Assembly (NCBI GenBank): GCA_963513935.1
Contig: OY740768.1
Span: forward strand, 77,104,877 to 77,168,876
Direction: 5' to 3'
Source: Aphrophora alni
Lineage: Eukaryota; Arthropoda; Insecta; Hemiptera; Aphrophoridae
DNA: 64,000 bases
In this document: positions 27,584 through 39,419 of the stretch, one piece after another
Numbering within the stretch: the first letter of the stretch is position 1
How the letters are laid out: every line of letters starts with the position of its first letter
Notes under the pieces: model-generated
The model's input: only the letters and a program-made list of their open reading frames with translations
Told to the model about the DNA's origin: nothing
The model's database searches: none
Made by a program: the position numbers and the translations under genes

Positions 27584-30321
27584 TCAAGTTTAGTAATTAT
27601 ATTATAAAGTAATAGGTATATATTTATTACCTTTTTTTTTATATATATTATATAAATAAATATGGTTCATTGTGACTTTTGACTGATAATTTTTGGTTAT
27701 GAATAGTTTTCGTAGGTTTTTATTTGGTGTTAGGGGTGAATGAGAATATTTGTTTTTACTCTTGTTTTTAATCTCTATAACTGCTCTAACTGGTATTGGA
27801 ATTGTGTAAGTTTGTTTTTACTGCACTATAAATGAAAACAAATGATGGCCTACGTATAACATTTTTTTTTTTAATCTAGAAGAGAAAAAGTTTTATTAAA
27901 GTGTTTACTTTCAGATTATTGAAATTAAATTTTATTATGTACAAAATTATGTACCTTGTTATACTGAATGACAAAATTTATATATATATATATTTTTTTT
28001 TTTACAAATTATTTACAAGAGTAAACATACAAGAATTAGAAACAATAGATGGCATCCTCACATAAAAAACGACTGTTTTTAATTGGGCTTGCCAATCCAT
28101 AACAATAAACTTCTGGTACTATAATTTTTTTTTTCGAAAATTAAAAACAAATTATATAAAATATGTGCCTGTTAAAAAATAATATTGAGGCTGAATGTCG
28201 TTATGGAAAAGATTACATAATTGTGCCAGTAACCTTTCAAAACTTGACAAATGAAATAATGTCATAAGTTGCTTGTTCACATGTAGTAAATAAAATGATA
28301 GATAGCTCCCAAGTGAAACTAGTTGCACTAATCGACATATTGAAAGAGTGCTAATCAACATCATCGAGTGCTTTGTTACATGATGTGGTATTGACTTTTC
28401 TCAGTTAAAAAAATGAGACCAAAGCATCTGCTTAACTTAATTTCAAATCGCATTAAAATTACGAAATTTACTTTAGGAATTGACACACTCATGCCAAAAT
28501 TGAATGAAGGATGTCAAATGTGCACTGATCACATGATATCCACTGACTCATGTCCAGAAAATATTATTAGTGTTTGTACTGAAAATATTATTCATATTCA
28601 GAGTACTTTAGGGAAGTAAAAAGTAACAACTAAACTTTGCTAAGAAGTGCTTCTTTGCTTTCAGTCTGTATTTGTTTTTCAAAAAATCCACAACTTCGGA
28701 CCCGTTTGAGATAGAAATTTTAAATGCTTACGTATTTTATTTTAATGTTTATTCGTGTATAAAACACTATTACACTTAGTTTAATTTTTGGAACATGGTG
28801 ACGATTTTAAGTTTTAAATGTCAAATTTAATAATTGACATTTAATTGTTCCTACTGTATTCGGTTGTAATATTGTAAATATGCATATTTTTATGCATAAA
28901 ATATAAATGTACCCATAATGTGTAAATATCCCGGTTATTGCACAACCAATTTACTTGAAAACGTGTCTTTGATTTGTTTTGATTCATATAAATATTTCAT
29001 AGGATTGCAATTTTCATGGACTTTACATTAAAAATTTGTAACAGACCAGACTTGAAAAGGCTAAACTGAGTGTAAGAATGATTTAATATGAATAAAACGT
29101 CTATCTATGTAGGCCTATGTACATCTGTATGCAAATTTAAAGTGTATATCACAAATGAGTCCGATTTATAATATATTTTGTTAGAAAAAACAGATAAAGA
29201 CAGAAAAAACTAAGTATTTCTTATCCAAGTTTACCTTTTTACTTCTCTCACCTCCAAAATATTTCACCTTTCACCATGTATCCAATTTTTTTCCCTCACT
29301 CTAATATAATATGAAATCGTTGTTTTCGGTCGCAATTGTTTTACTATACATGCATAAGTTAGTTGGCAATATTAATTGGTTGGTAAATATTTAAAATTTG
29401 GCTTTTACATATATCTTTTACATTTAAACTTTCTTAAATTTAATTTTACAAATGTTCCTCAATAGTTTAGTAATTTTAATGTTCAAATGAAATACCAGAC
29501 TTTACTTTCAAATTCTTTATCTAATATATAATAAAAATCAACTTTATTTTTTAAGCCAAACTATTTTTATTAAAGTACTAAAATAATACAATGCTAAAAA
29601 TATTCGTTAACATGTTCTAAAATTTATTATAACTTTGTTATTTTTTTTCGGTAGTATTAACTGTAAAATTTAAGTAACATTAGTAGTGGTGAATAACCTA
29701 TAAATATTTATAAAATTAAAATATATTGTACATAATTGTTAGATATTTAATTGCAAAAAAACAGGATGGGCTATTAAAATTGTGAAAATACACAGTAAAT
29801 TTTATATTTATAGTACAATATTTATTTTACACAAAAATTTGAAGTCGATCCGCAAAGGGTTATTTAAAATATGCAACCACATACTGACAGATATTTTGTA
29901 AACACCAATTATATCCACGATAATAAACACTGTGGAGATCATTCAAAATTTGTCTTTACTCAGTTATGATCAAACTTGAGTTTATTCTTTGTTTGGAACC
30001 GGAAACATTAAACTGGATGCTTCTAAACCTTATATGAACACCAGTCGTACAAAAAACGTCAAACAATAAATAAACTGTTCCCTAAAAAACCTAGTTTCAA
30101 AACATAAAAAACCTCTTCCCTATAATCTTTTTTATTGTTTTCATTTATATGAATTAGAACGTATCGAGTTTTATAGGGTTATAAAAATATCAAATAAATT
30201 GTTAATTACATAATAATTACACTGTTTTATTCCTGATTTTCTCTAAAACTGTATATAATTTTCTGAGAAGTTATATATATAGAGGGTTTTCGCGAAGTTC
30301 TCTATAAAAAGTTCATAAAAC

Positions 30322-30565
30322 GGTGTTCGAAATATATAACATTAAAACTTTTAAATAGACGCCATTTTGAAAATGTAAAATAAAGTCTTTGTTTTTGGTA
30401 CACATTTAAACTCTTACATTAGAAATGCGCGTATATTCAAAATGCAAAAATTATATTCGCATTTCTAATGTAACAGTTTACATGTGTACCAAAAACAAAG
30501 ACTTTATCAAATATTTTCAAAATGGCGTCCGTTTAAAAGTTTTAATGTTGCATATCTTGAACACC
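30322..30565. repeat. Long hairpin (foldback) repeat, arms about 108 bp
   Basis: The left arm (30322-30429, beginning GGTGTTCGAAATATATAAC) is the reverse complement of the right arm (30458-30565, ending CTTGAACACC). About 96 of 108 positions pair by my hand alignment. Pairing continues weakly inward, leaving a loop of roughly a dozen bases around 30440-30450. Inside the arms are CGCCATTTTGAAAAT and AAAGTCTTTGTTTTTGGTACACAT. A third, diverged single copy of the CGCCATTYTGAAAAT...AAAGCTTTGTTTTT part lies at about 31905-31945. A transcript across it, for example the GMC pre-mRNA, would fold into a long double-stranded stem. Confidence 0.93.
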
Positions 30566-31100
30566 TTCAACTTTACAAAAAAATACAATAACCAAAATAT
30601 TTTCCTATTTTAATGACAAAAAAATGTGTTATTTTTTTTCTGTAGCTCAAAAGATAACTGAATAATCTACAACAAACTAAAAGTTTAATTTATTGGTGTC
30701 TACAACACCTAAGAATAGACGAAAAACAAAACATTTTTAAAATTCTGATAATTTTGATCTACAGTACAAATTGGCCTTATGAATCAAATATGTATATAAA
30801 AAAGTTCCTATTTTGAAGTTTGGCGTAAAATACCTTGCCTCTGGTTTATAATAATAAAACTTGTCGCCTAGAAGATTTATTTCTGAATAAATTGATGTAA
30901 ATTCAGTTAGTAACATGAAACAAAAATGTTACTAACAACATGTTAACAAAATGTTAGTTGATGAAAACAAAAATAAGATAGAAACATTTTACTTTATGAA
31001 GATACAAAGCAGACCAATATTAATCCCAAAACAAAAACATTATAAAAACAAAAATTTATAAAAAATGAGCACATCAACTTCATACATTTCTCTGCACGGT
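30566..31100. other. Intron segment, nothing recognised
   Basis: AT-rich non-coding sequence between the hairpin and the transposase fragment. No repeat or gene supported. Confidence 0.4.
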
Positions 31101-31104
31101 TATG

Positions 31105-31490
31105 GATTGCTTTCGTTGCTCTTTTTATTTTTGTTGGAATATCCATATTCGGGCTAATAATTTCTCACTGGAGTTCACTGTTTCGTTCCACCGTCGAACT
31201 GGGATTTTTTCCGACTTTGCGTAAGTTTTTGACACCAACCCTAGTGAAATGTGCCTAGATCAATATAACACTCCAAACGACGTAGACCGTCTCCTGATGT
31301 AGATCCTGAATTAGTTGTTTGTGGATAAAACTTGTTTTGATTAAGTGTTCTCCACACCATAGAATGTGAAACTCCTTCTTGAATGACTTTGAATTGGTTT
31401 CCCGAAATTTTTCGAATGTCCCACTGCTATTGGGATAACGTCTTTTATATTTTACGGCAGCAGCTGCAACATTACCATTTCACACACCCA
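31105..31490 (-). pseudogene. Transposase fragment, Tc1/mariner superfamily with N-terminal helix-turn-helix
   Basis: On the minus strand the translation begins with AAAVKYKRRYPNS, typical of the helix-turn-helix start (..A...Y..RYP.R..P) of an insect transposase family often annotated with DUF4817. After a frame change it continues VSHSMVWRTLNQNKFYP, matching the VS..TV.R.L....YPYH motif after the second helix-turn-helix. Further on FTRVGVKN resembles the FTR.G..N stretch that follows the first catalytic Asp. Stops and frameshifts throughout and loss of the catalytic C-terminal part show a dead copy. Terminal inverted repeats were not identified. Confidence 0.55.
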
Positions 31491-32038
31491 ACGTAAAAAC
31501 CATATCAGCATATTTCTATGTCATAAATAATAATATTTCTATGTACAGCATTACTACAATAACTCATCAAAAACAGTTAACATAAATTCACAGAATACTT
31601 CCATTACTAACGGTAACAACTAAAACCATATACTTAATAAACTTCTGTAGTTAACCTAACAAAATGATTCAAATACTTATCAAAAAGTTTAGTTTATTCA
31701 TCAGTTTTATTGCCAACATATGAAATAAACATTTAAAAATAATTATTGTATATTTACTTAAAATTTATATAAAAAATTTCGTAACAAATTGGACAGTTGT
31801 TATTGAAATGATTAGTTATTATTGATCAACTTTATTTATTTACATTTTTAATGTTGTAGAAATTAAATTTTTAGTTTTTTGTCGATATATTTTGTTAATC
31901 GGTCGCCATTCTGAAAATATTTGAAATAAAGCTTTGTTTTTTTATTATACGTGCGTCACACAGGACAGACTGAAATCCGCAAACGACGGCATCAACTTCC
32001 GACACAATTATTTTTCAATTACTTTTAAAAAAATATTT

Positions 32039-32239
32039 CTGCATCAGTAAATTTTTGCTTTGGAGACAAATTCTTCTTGAAACTTATCCTAAAGGAAATA
32101 CTTATTTATAATTTTCTCAAATATATATATATATATATATATTTGCAAATCAAGGAATTTGTACATGTTGTATCCCAGATAAATTATATAGCTACACATG
32201 AAATGCTTTTACCCTAGTCTCAATGGATTTTGAAATACT
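32039..32239. repeat. Diverged direct repeat, copy 1
   Basis: Bases from CTGCATCAGTAAATTTTTGCTTTGGAGA onward align with 33437-33618. Shared blocks in order are TTTGAAACTT, AAGGAAA, TTATTT, ATTTTCTCAAA, CAAGG, GTTG/GTTGCGTCCC, ATAAATTA, ATGRAA and ACCCT. Copy 1 has gained a (TA)n run. By eye the copies are roughly three-quarters identical and 1,398 bases apart. Confidence 0.7.
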
Positions 32240-33303
32240 AACATGCACACATCAATAATAGTAGTCGGCTGACAAGATCTAAATAGAATTTCAAATCTGA
32301 GGTGTGGCCTTTGACATGTCATCATTTTAATGCCTTTGTCCTTTGGTTACTGATATTTTTATTAAAATAAAGTTATTATCCGTCATTTTGGCTTGGAGAA
32401 AAAAGAGTATTTGTGAACCCCGTCACAGACAACGCTTTGCAGTAGGCTAATAGAATCTTTGCTGTACTCAATTTATAAATTAATAAACAGGAAAATTGCA
32501 CCAAGTACCTACGCAGTCTTCGCTATCTTGTATATATCTCTTGGCTGAGGGTTGAAATAGAAATGTAATAAACTAAGTCTACAAATTTAATCTAACGAAA
32601 ATCGCGTTGGTAACTCTTCTGAGCCTACACTCCGTGAAACACGCGGCGGTCTGTAAATGATTAAAGTCCAAAAATCGAGTGCAGTAACAGTCATATATTA
32701 AAGTGTTACCAACATGAACGTTGTGAGGGTACGTCAGCGGAAACAAAAATAAGAAAGTGTGCGCAAAAACTGTGAAATCTGCTTAATAAAAAATTTACAC
32801 GAGAAAGTTTTTGAAAGTTACCTTACAATTCACAAAATAGAGGCAATTTTATTTGACATCTCTTTATGGTTAAAATTGTTCACATAATGATAATAATTAT
32901 ATGACGAAAATAGTGGATTTATTTTTATCAGACTTGTTTTTGGTTATAACTATTCAAGTTAACATTTCTTAACATCAATTATCTTACACATTTTTATCAA
33001 GAACTACCCGAATTCGTGAATCCAGAATAATAATTTTAATTTTTGTTTACAAGATATCAGAAAATGATAATTCACATACATAATCAGTTTGTTTTTCTTA
33101 ATGAATTGTAACAAGTTTTATGTTCACTAAATAAAGGAATACATGCTAAAACTTTTCAAAACAACCGTAATATATTATTTACAGCCTGTGGTACGCCGAT
33201 TTACACGGAATTTCCATAAAGCTCGTCCTGTGTTCAACGGAAGACAAATTTTTTAAAAATCCCAAATAGTTTCTAAATTACTTTTTATTTGTAAGAAATA
33301 TAT

Positions 33304-33354
33304 AAAAACAAACAAACTAACGAAAGAACAATAAATTATAGTTTGTTTGTTTTT
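33304..33354. repeat. Perfect 16-bp inverted repeat
   Basis: AAAAACAAACAAACTA at 33304-33319 is exactly complementary to TAGTTTGTTTGTTTTT at 33339-33354, with a 19-base spacer. It lies between the two diverged direct repeats and could mark a small foldback insertion. Confidence 0.85.
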
Positions 33355-33436
33355 TCTCAATTTTTTTAATTTATTAATGCTGTAAATAAACATTTTTTAG
33401 TAATTTTCTTGATTTTTCCATAATTTTTTAATATCC

Positions 33437-33618
33437 CTGCATCACTAAATTTTTACTTTGGAGATTATTTCTTTTTGAAACTTTTCTTTAAGGAAACCGC
33501 TTATTTTAAATTTTCTCAAAATCTGATTTTTTTGCAAAACAAGGTGTGTTGCGTCCCCTATAAATTACATAACCTACAAATGGAAAGCTTCAACCCTCTG
33601 AACTGAATATTTTTAATT
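33437..33618. repeat. Diverged direct repeat, copy 2
   Basis: Partner of 32039-32239 in the same orientation, without the (TA)n insertion. No coding potential. Confidence 0.7.
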
Positions 33619-34439
33619 TAATTGTTAATTATATCTAAATTTATTGTAAGTATAATTTTGTCTTATTTCATCCATCACATATAATAAATATTACTGAAAA
33701 TTTCACTGTTCTAACAAATTTTTGAAATAAAAATATTTACCTAAATATGTATTTAGAATCCTTTCAATCGCATCTAGACAATCAGCTATATCTAGACAAT
33801 CTTTGTTATATTGATACCGAGTTTATCGTATGCTATAAATAACATTAAAAGCATTAACAACTGGCTTGCCAATTAGTAATAAAAGGCTTTTAATGTTGCA
33901 ATGCTATTACCGTGTGTTGCATAACTTAATAACTATTGTAATAGTTTTTTTTTACCTCAAAACAATCTAGTGCTTTTGCTTTCTCATTAAGTAATAGTAA
34001 AATAGCCCATCTACGAAAAAGTTTATTTTCAGCGCTTATGCAATAGTTTAGGGTTAAGAGGTTTAACTACATTTAATCAATTTTGCATCAGCTGATACGA
34101 TTATTTGTGAATTTTATATTAAATGTTATTTTATTTCAAAAATAGTGTTATGGGATTTAGTAAAATGTACAAAGTACAAAGGGTATTTGTTATTAAACAT
34201 TTTTGTCCTGCGAAATTATTTGTTTTGCGATAAGAATCATTTTAGTGGAGTTTCCAGATACGATTTTACCAAACAAAGTATAATCAGAAAAAATTCTGTT
34301 TCTGTGTGTGGCTTTAAAGATAATCAAAACCTTAAAAGCCCTTTATGAAATTATGTTTTTACAATTTTTGAGCAACTTTCAAAATAAAAAACGAATACTA
34401 TAAGACTATTTACTAAAACCATACCGATTTATGAGTGTC

Positions 34440-35000
34440 GCAAGTTCATAGCAGCAAAATGTGTGCATATGGTACTAATAACAAAGCTCGAGCAGCTCTT
34501 CTGTAAGTTTCACAGCACATACTGAACTCCGCAAATGGCAGCCTCGACTCCTTAAACACCGTGATCACTGTTGATGAGTCGTAGGTTTAAAGATGCGTCG
34601 AGTAACAGAAGTACAGTCGTCACTGTGGAGACATTCGACATCCTCAGACAGGTACAGACCACCTGACGGTTCTTTGACTCTCATGGAGTGTTACATTACG
34701 AATTAGCTCCAAATGGCTAAAACATTAAAACAAAGTACTACTTAAAAGTTCTCCGTCGATTTCATGTCGCACCTGTAGGTGGCGAGAACTTCATCACAAC
34801 GCACCATCTTTTTCCTCGCATCTTATTCAAAGTTTTTTGGGCACTCCTGTGACACGTGATTTTGACTGTACTGCAAGTTAAATCTGATTTCGCGAAGGAT
34901 AAAAATTTAATGGGTACTGTGTCCATTCCCTCTCTCACAGGTTGACTGCTAACGTTTAGCACTCCATGCTGGTTGGAAAAATTAACGCATACGCATGAAA
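34440..35000 (+). pseudogene. mariner transposase pseudogene
   Basis: Several mariner transposase blocks are visible in order on the plus strand, split between frames. NTVITVDES corresponds to the first catalytic Asp region (..I.GDESW). FFDSHGVLHYELAPNG corresponds to the FFD..G..H.EF.P.G block. TKYYLKVLRRF corresponds to the following YY..VL..L helix. HHNAPSFSSHL corresponds to the second catalytic region (H.DNAP.H....V); it reads HNAP rather than HDNAP, so the catalytic Asp is missing. Many stops and frameshifts and loss of the N terminus show an old copy. It sits in the GMC intron in the same orientation as the gene. No terminal inverted repeats were found. Confidence 0.7.
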
Positions 35001-35820
35001 TTTACCCGAGGTCATCTTGTGTTTCATTTGTTTATACGGAGAAAAATTCAGCTGATACTTTTTTTTAACAAATCTTGTGTTTTCAGTATATCATCATGGT
35101 ATAAAATTGATTAAAATTATAAATGAGTATATTGTTAATTTTAAACTACAAACTGTTTATTAAAATAATTAATAAATATTACCATATTTATTGCGTTTAT
35201 AACAGTCGTCTAGACCAATTATAGCGATATGTTAAGATAAGCATATCCTCTTGTGTGATATGTATCATGGGTTTTTAAAATGTTTAATATTTATGTTTAT
35301 GATATCAACGTTTAGTTATGTATACTTCTATTATATGTTATTTATTCAATGTGTAAATTGAATTGTGAACATAGTTAGCCTGAAGATGCTACCTGTGTGT
35401 GCGGGAAACATGTCGTGATATTGGACAAAATAGGACTGTCTGGTACAATAATGAGATATTTATTTACTACAAATGAATACATCGCAAACTGTATTTTTAG
35501 TGGTAAAAACAAAAAAAAAAGAACATTAGTTTATTTCTGTCCTAAATTAATTCTAAAATAAGCTTACTTTAGTCTGTTTTCATCCCGCTTAAATTATGGT
35601 ACCTTGTTGTTTCCCGTGTTTATTCGTATGTTTTAAAATTCAGGATTGTTCTTATTTGTCTTTCAAAATTGTATTTTTTAGGTTATAGTTTCCAATTGAC
35701 AAATTTCATACAAATTGATATAATAAATCAGTATTTTCCACCAAATTGAAGCACCAAGTTGTGTCTGAAGTAGACTAAGTAATAAGTATTCTGCTGATGT
35801 AAAAACTTATTCTGTTTCAG
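35001..35820. other. Intron 3' end, no gene
   Basis: AT-rich. It contains a retroelement-like motif at 35377-35417 (GCCTGAAGATG...GGGAAACATGTCG), resembling the short conserved tail seen near many arthropod retroelements. The intron ends with a good acceptor preceded by a modest pyrimidine tract. Confidence 0.4.
35377..35417 (+). other. Retroelement-tail-like motif with hammerhead-like words
   Basis: AGCCTGAAGATGCTACC, then GCGGGAAACATGTCGTG, resembles the CCTGAAGATG...CGAAACGTCG motif common beside arthropod retroelements. It has GAAAC and GTC words like a hammerhead ribozyme but CTGAAGA in place of CTGATGA. A catalytic ribozyme is therefore unlikely. Confidence 0.3.
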
Positions 35821-36192
35821 GCTGTAGAGCTGGGTGAGAGTCCTGCGTTTGCACATTATAACAGTCGTCTTCTCAAGTCTCCATTCCCAGCTTGTAAACA
35901 CCTTTCTTTCGCTAGTGACGAGTACTGGGCTTGCACGGCTCGACAGTTCACCACTAACCTTCACCATCAAGTAGGTACTTGTAAGATGGGACCGTCGACT
36001 GACCCTTACGCTGTTGTGGATCCAAGATTACGAGTGTATGGAGTCAGAGGTCTCCGAATAGTCGATGCGTCTATTATGCCGGTCATACCGACCGGACACA
36101 CGAATGCAATTGTTTTCATGATCGGTGAAAAAGCATCAGATATGATCAAAGAAGACTGGTCTAATTTTGCAGAAAGGAGGCGAGGTTTATGA
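35821..36192 (+). CDS. GMC oxidoreductase, coding exon 2 (C-terminal catalytic part)
   Basis: Exon 2 encodes residues 505-627 and stops at TGA 36190-36192. It starts in phase 0 after TTCTGTTTCAG. The C-terminal GMC domain is well conserved. [16 protein letters not shown] (533-548) precedes [10 protein letters not shown] (552-561), whose second His (H553) is the expected catalytic base. [21 protein letters not shown] (571-591) is the usual flavin-contact segment. GHTNA (596-600) supplies the second active-site residue as His (H597), where many insect relatives have Asn. It ends with IGEKASDMI and a short basic tail. Without the upstream 27.6-kb intron being spliced the protein would lack this active site, so the two exons must belong together. 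Total length 627 is normal for the family. Confidence 0.93.
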   Translation, partial: AVELGESPAFAHYNSRLLKSPFPACKHLSFASDEYWACTARQFTTNLHHQVGTCKMGPSTDPYAVVDPRLRVYGVRGLRIVDASIMPVIPTGHTNAIVFMIGEKASDMIKEDWSNFAERRRGL

Positions 36193-39100
36193 TATACACT
36201 TATTTGAACGTATAACAGAATGTGTAAATATTATTAAGGAAACCCGAATTAAATATCGTCTCATGAGTAAAAAGACTTAAAACGTTTATGATATTTTTCT
36301 CAGCAATTATTAACCGATGAACAAACTTATTTGTATTGGATAAGTTCAGTGTACATAATTTCTCTTATAATTTAAGTACAGTTTTTAACAGGTATAGCTT
36401 TTTAAGGGAAATATCGATAATTCTAAGTTAACAAATATCCAGAAATACCAAAACAACTTACTAGTAATGCTCGATGATTTTATTTAAGTGATTTTATCGC
36501 TCACTTGAGAGAAGACGTGATTCTCATAATTTTGCTAATGGTTAGTTTCAGTTCTTTACGATACCATAGATAACATTTTGGTGATTCAGATTCAGTCATT
36601 ATTGATTAGCGTTTGTTATTATGATTTTGTGAATTCAAGGAATATTGTGATTGTGATTCATAAATAATTATTTTTAATAACTCTCGCAGTACCTATTATT
36701 GTTTTGGGTTACGTTTAATCCTTCTTGTATATAATGTAGATTTATATTTTGAAATATTAAGAGAAATGAAAATAAGTAACAAAGGAATTAGATCTGAAAT
36801 TATTTTCATTCCTGTTACAATACATATTGTTATTTGCCTATAAAAACTTTAAAGTATAACTTGAAGGAACTAAGTTTTAACCATTGCGTGGCTCTAAATT
36901 TTTAGCAAGGAATCATAATAACTTCATGACAATATTTTACAGGTGCGACATATTAAATCACTTAAATCACAAAAATCACGCTTTAAATAAACATAAAGTG
37001 ACCTATTTAAAAGGGTCGGGGAGATTTTTAACCCCCATAAAGTCACAAAACTTATTACAATAGGTATGGTGGATGTGTTTCCTTGATATCTCAAGCCTTT
37101 TAAATTGTAGCTAGGTGTATCAGGACTTATTTTACGCTCTGTGAATAGGCTATGCGTCGTCGGGCATATAGCCTACGTAATTCTGACAATGAGATTGTGT
37201 TTTTATTTTTAAAATTATTTGATATTATCTTAATTTGAGAGATTAATTGATAAGCTAGCTCAACATTTCTCAGATTACATGTATTTAAAGTTCACGATTG
37301 GAATGTTGCTTAACTTTATGGATACCTTTATAATTAAACAAATTTCAAAATTGTGTCTGTTCTTTATGTGCAGATAGAACCTGTGTTTAATCTATGACCA
37401 GCTGTCTTTTGAATTATGTGGTGAAAAAGACTTTATGGAATAAACCTGTAATAGTGTAAAAACCAGAATTAATTGTGTTGGTTTTTTTGGGTGTTTTAAG
37501 GCAAAAACCATTTCTGTCATAAAAAACCAACGGTAGAAATAACATTTAAAATAATAACAAAACAAAAACTAGATAAAAAACTAAAATCAACAACAACATA
37601 ATATATTACAAGGCTTCAAAATGACCCTGCAACAAGTTAACAATTACAATTAATTACAAACTACGATCAATTATAGTTAAAAACAACTAAAAGCAATATT
37701 ACAGGGCTGTAAAAGGACCCTTCAACGACTTATGAAAGATAAAATTTAGACGACAAAAAATAATTTAATTATAAAACACAAAATATTACGAAGCTGTAAA
37801 GATGATATGCAATAATCGAATCAAAATTTTGCTTTAAATTTTATCAAACATTTCAGACGACGCAAAAAGGACAATACCCGAACAAAGGATCTGAGCAGTA
37901 TCCCCCAACATCACCTGAATAGAATTAGGTACCTAGAGCAAAAGTTCTTCGCACACCTCTTAGCACAACACTTATTGTGTTCGTTTCGACGTGTCCCACA
38001 AAAATATAACAGGCCAGTAGCCATAGTCAAATATTTGAAAGTTGTTTTACACGCAAAGGTTGGGTTAGGATTGGAAAAGTTGATTCAAATTCCAATTATG
38101 AACTAAACACAAATGAACCGAGAAATATTGAGCTTGTTCATCAACTAATTCTCAAATCAAAACAACCTCTTTGTTAAAATTATTTTGTTTAAAAATCAGC
38201 TATCGCAATTAATTGCCTTTATATAATATAAGCTGTAGTATTTTATACGTACATATTACTTATATCTACGTAAAGGCAGATTTTGTTGACAAAGGAAGGA
38301 GGAACCAAGGAACTTTCTCAGTTAATCTATTGAATTCAAATTACTTTACACAAACCATAAAAATCCTCAGAAATCTATGTTTTCATTTACAGAAATAAGT
38401 AATACAAATTTAGATTAATTTTTAGAGAGTTGCAGTTATCTATTGACCTCCAGTCTTCTCCTTGTGAAAGTTTTTGTAATATTTTTGTCATATAAAGGAG
38501 GGAAAACATAATAGCACATAACAAAAAAAGTATTTTATTATCGTCGTGTTTTCGTAAATATAGTTGTTTAACCTAATCTTAAATTAATTTTATGGTTCTT
38601 CTAATGAATCGCTGTTAATACATTTGCAAAATTGCTTATAATGGTAACGAAAGTTGATATGGTTTAAACTTTGAGTAAGAGAAAACTGATTTGTAAGTTC
38701 GATAGGCTTAGTCAATCATTTTGGTCAATCAGAACTTTTGACTCCGATCAAAAATATATAATTCGCTTTCGTTACGACCTATCGATTTTTAATAATGTAC
38801 CAAAAATCGTGATGTTCCGTTAAATATGTTATTCATATTTAATATTAGTTGCTTAATTATTTCTTAATTTTTAGAACTATAGATGAATCAATGAACAAAA
38901 AATAAACGAGAAATAAAAATACAATAATTGGATTTAATAGCCGATTTGTTTTATATATTGTTAAATTTAATTAGAAACTTACATTTTTATGAGAATTGGA
39001 AGTCACTATCGTGATTATTATGAGCTTTGAAAAATACACAGAATAAGATATTTAAACTATTCCTTACAATATTCGGTTAAAATAATGTTAATTAAGTCTG

Positions 39101-39419
39101 GTATTTTCCCAATGTCTACAACATGTAACACAGTGTGTCACATGAAGTGTGTTTCAATGTTTAACTAATCGTGGGACATTTATTGGACCGATTTGGTTAA
39201 AATTTTACATCTATGTGTAGTTAAAAGTATACCACAGAATGTACAAATAAATATGTTGCATTCAAATAAACAAAATGGCGACTGTTTAAAATAAAACACA
39301 GTTTTGGGGTATACAAATATCTTTTTTTAAATTAATTACATCAGAAATTTCACTAATTTTATTCACTTTTTAGTTAGTAATAAAGGAAACAAAAATCAAC
39401 AATAAAATATCAAAGACGA
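36193..39419. other. 3' UTR and downstream intergenic DNA
   Basis: No gene is visible. The first part is presumably the 3' UTR. The first ATTAAA after the stop is at 36248, the first AATAAA at 36986 and another at 37439. The rest is AT-rich non-coding sequence; the open stretch at 38213-38398 has no recognisable relative. Confidence 0.45.
36986..36991 (+). terminator. Candidate poly(A) signal of the GMC gene
   Basis: The first canonical AATAAA after the stop codon, about 0.8 kb downstream. In DNA this AT-rich such hexamers arise by chance, and ATTAAA at 36248 or AATAAA at 37439 are alternatives. Confidence 0.25.

Larger units (their letters stand above)
26521..30321. other. Intron segment with microsatellite and dispersed repeat, no gene
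   Basis: Contains a dispersed-repeat copy (27395-27532), an (AC)n tract, and two small perfect hairpins (28815-28843, TAAATGTCAA/TTGACATTTA; and about 28880-28898, TATGCAT/ATGCATA). Short open stretches at 26544-26741, 28152-28364 and 28413-28619 have no family resemblance. Confidence 0.4.
31491..34439. other. Intron segment with diverged repeats, no gene
   Basis: Holds a single-copy fragment of the 30.3-kb hairpin sequence (about 31905-31945), a pair of diverged direct repeats (32039-32239 and 33437-33618), a (TA)n run at about 32121-32142 and a 16-bp perfect inverted repeat. The open stretch at 34145-34348 has no recognisable relative. Confidence 0.4.
8200..35820 (+). other. 27.6-kb intron of the GMC oxidoreductase gene
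   Basis: The intron starts GTAAGT at 8200 and ends TTCTGTTTCAG at 35820, in phase 0. Exon 1 ends EGIKH and exon 2 begins AVELGE, which matches the continuous LVEGI..A.EL segment of insect GMC proteins, so no coding exon seems to be missing between them. The intron is filled with repeats annotated separately. I see no convincing nested host gene on either strand. Confidence 0.85.
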
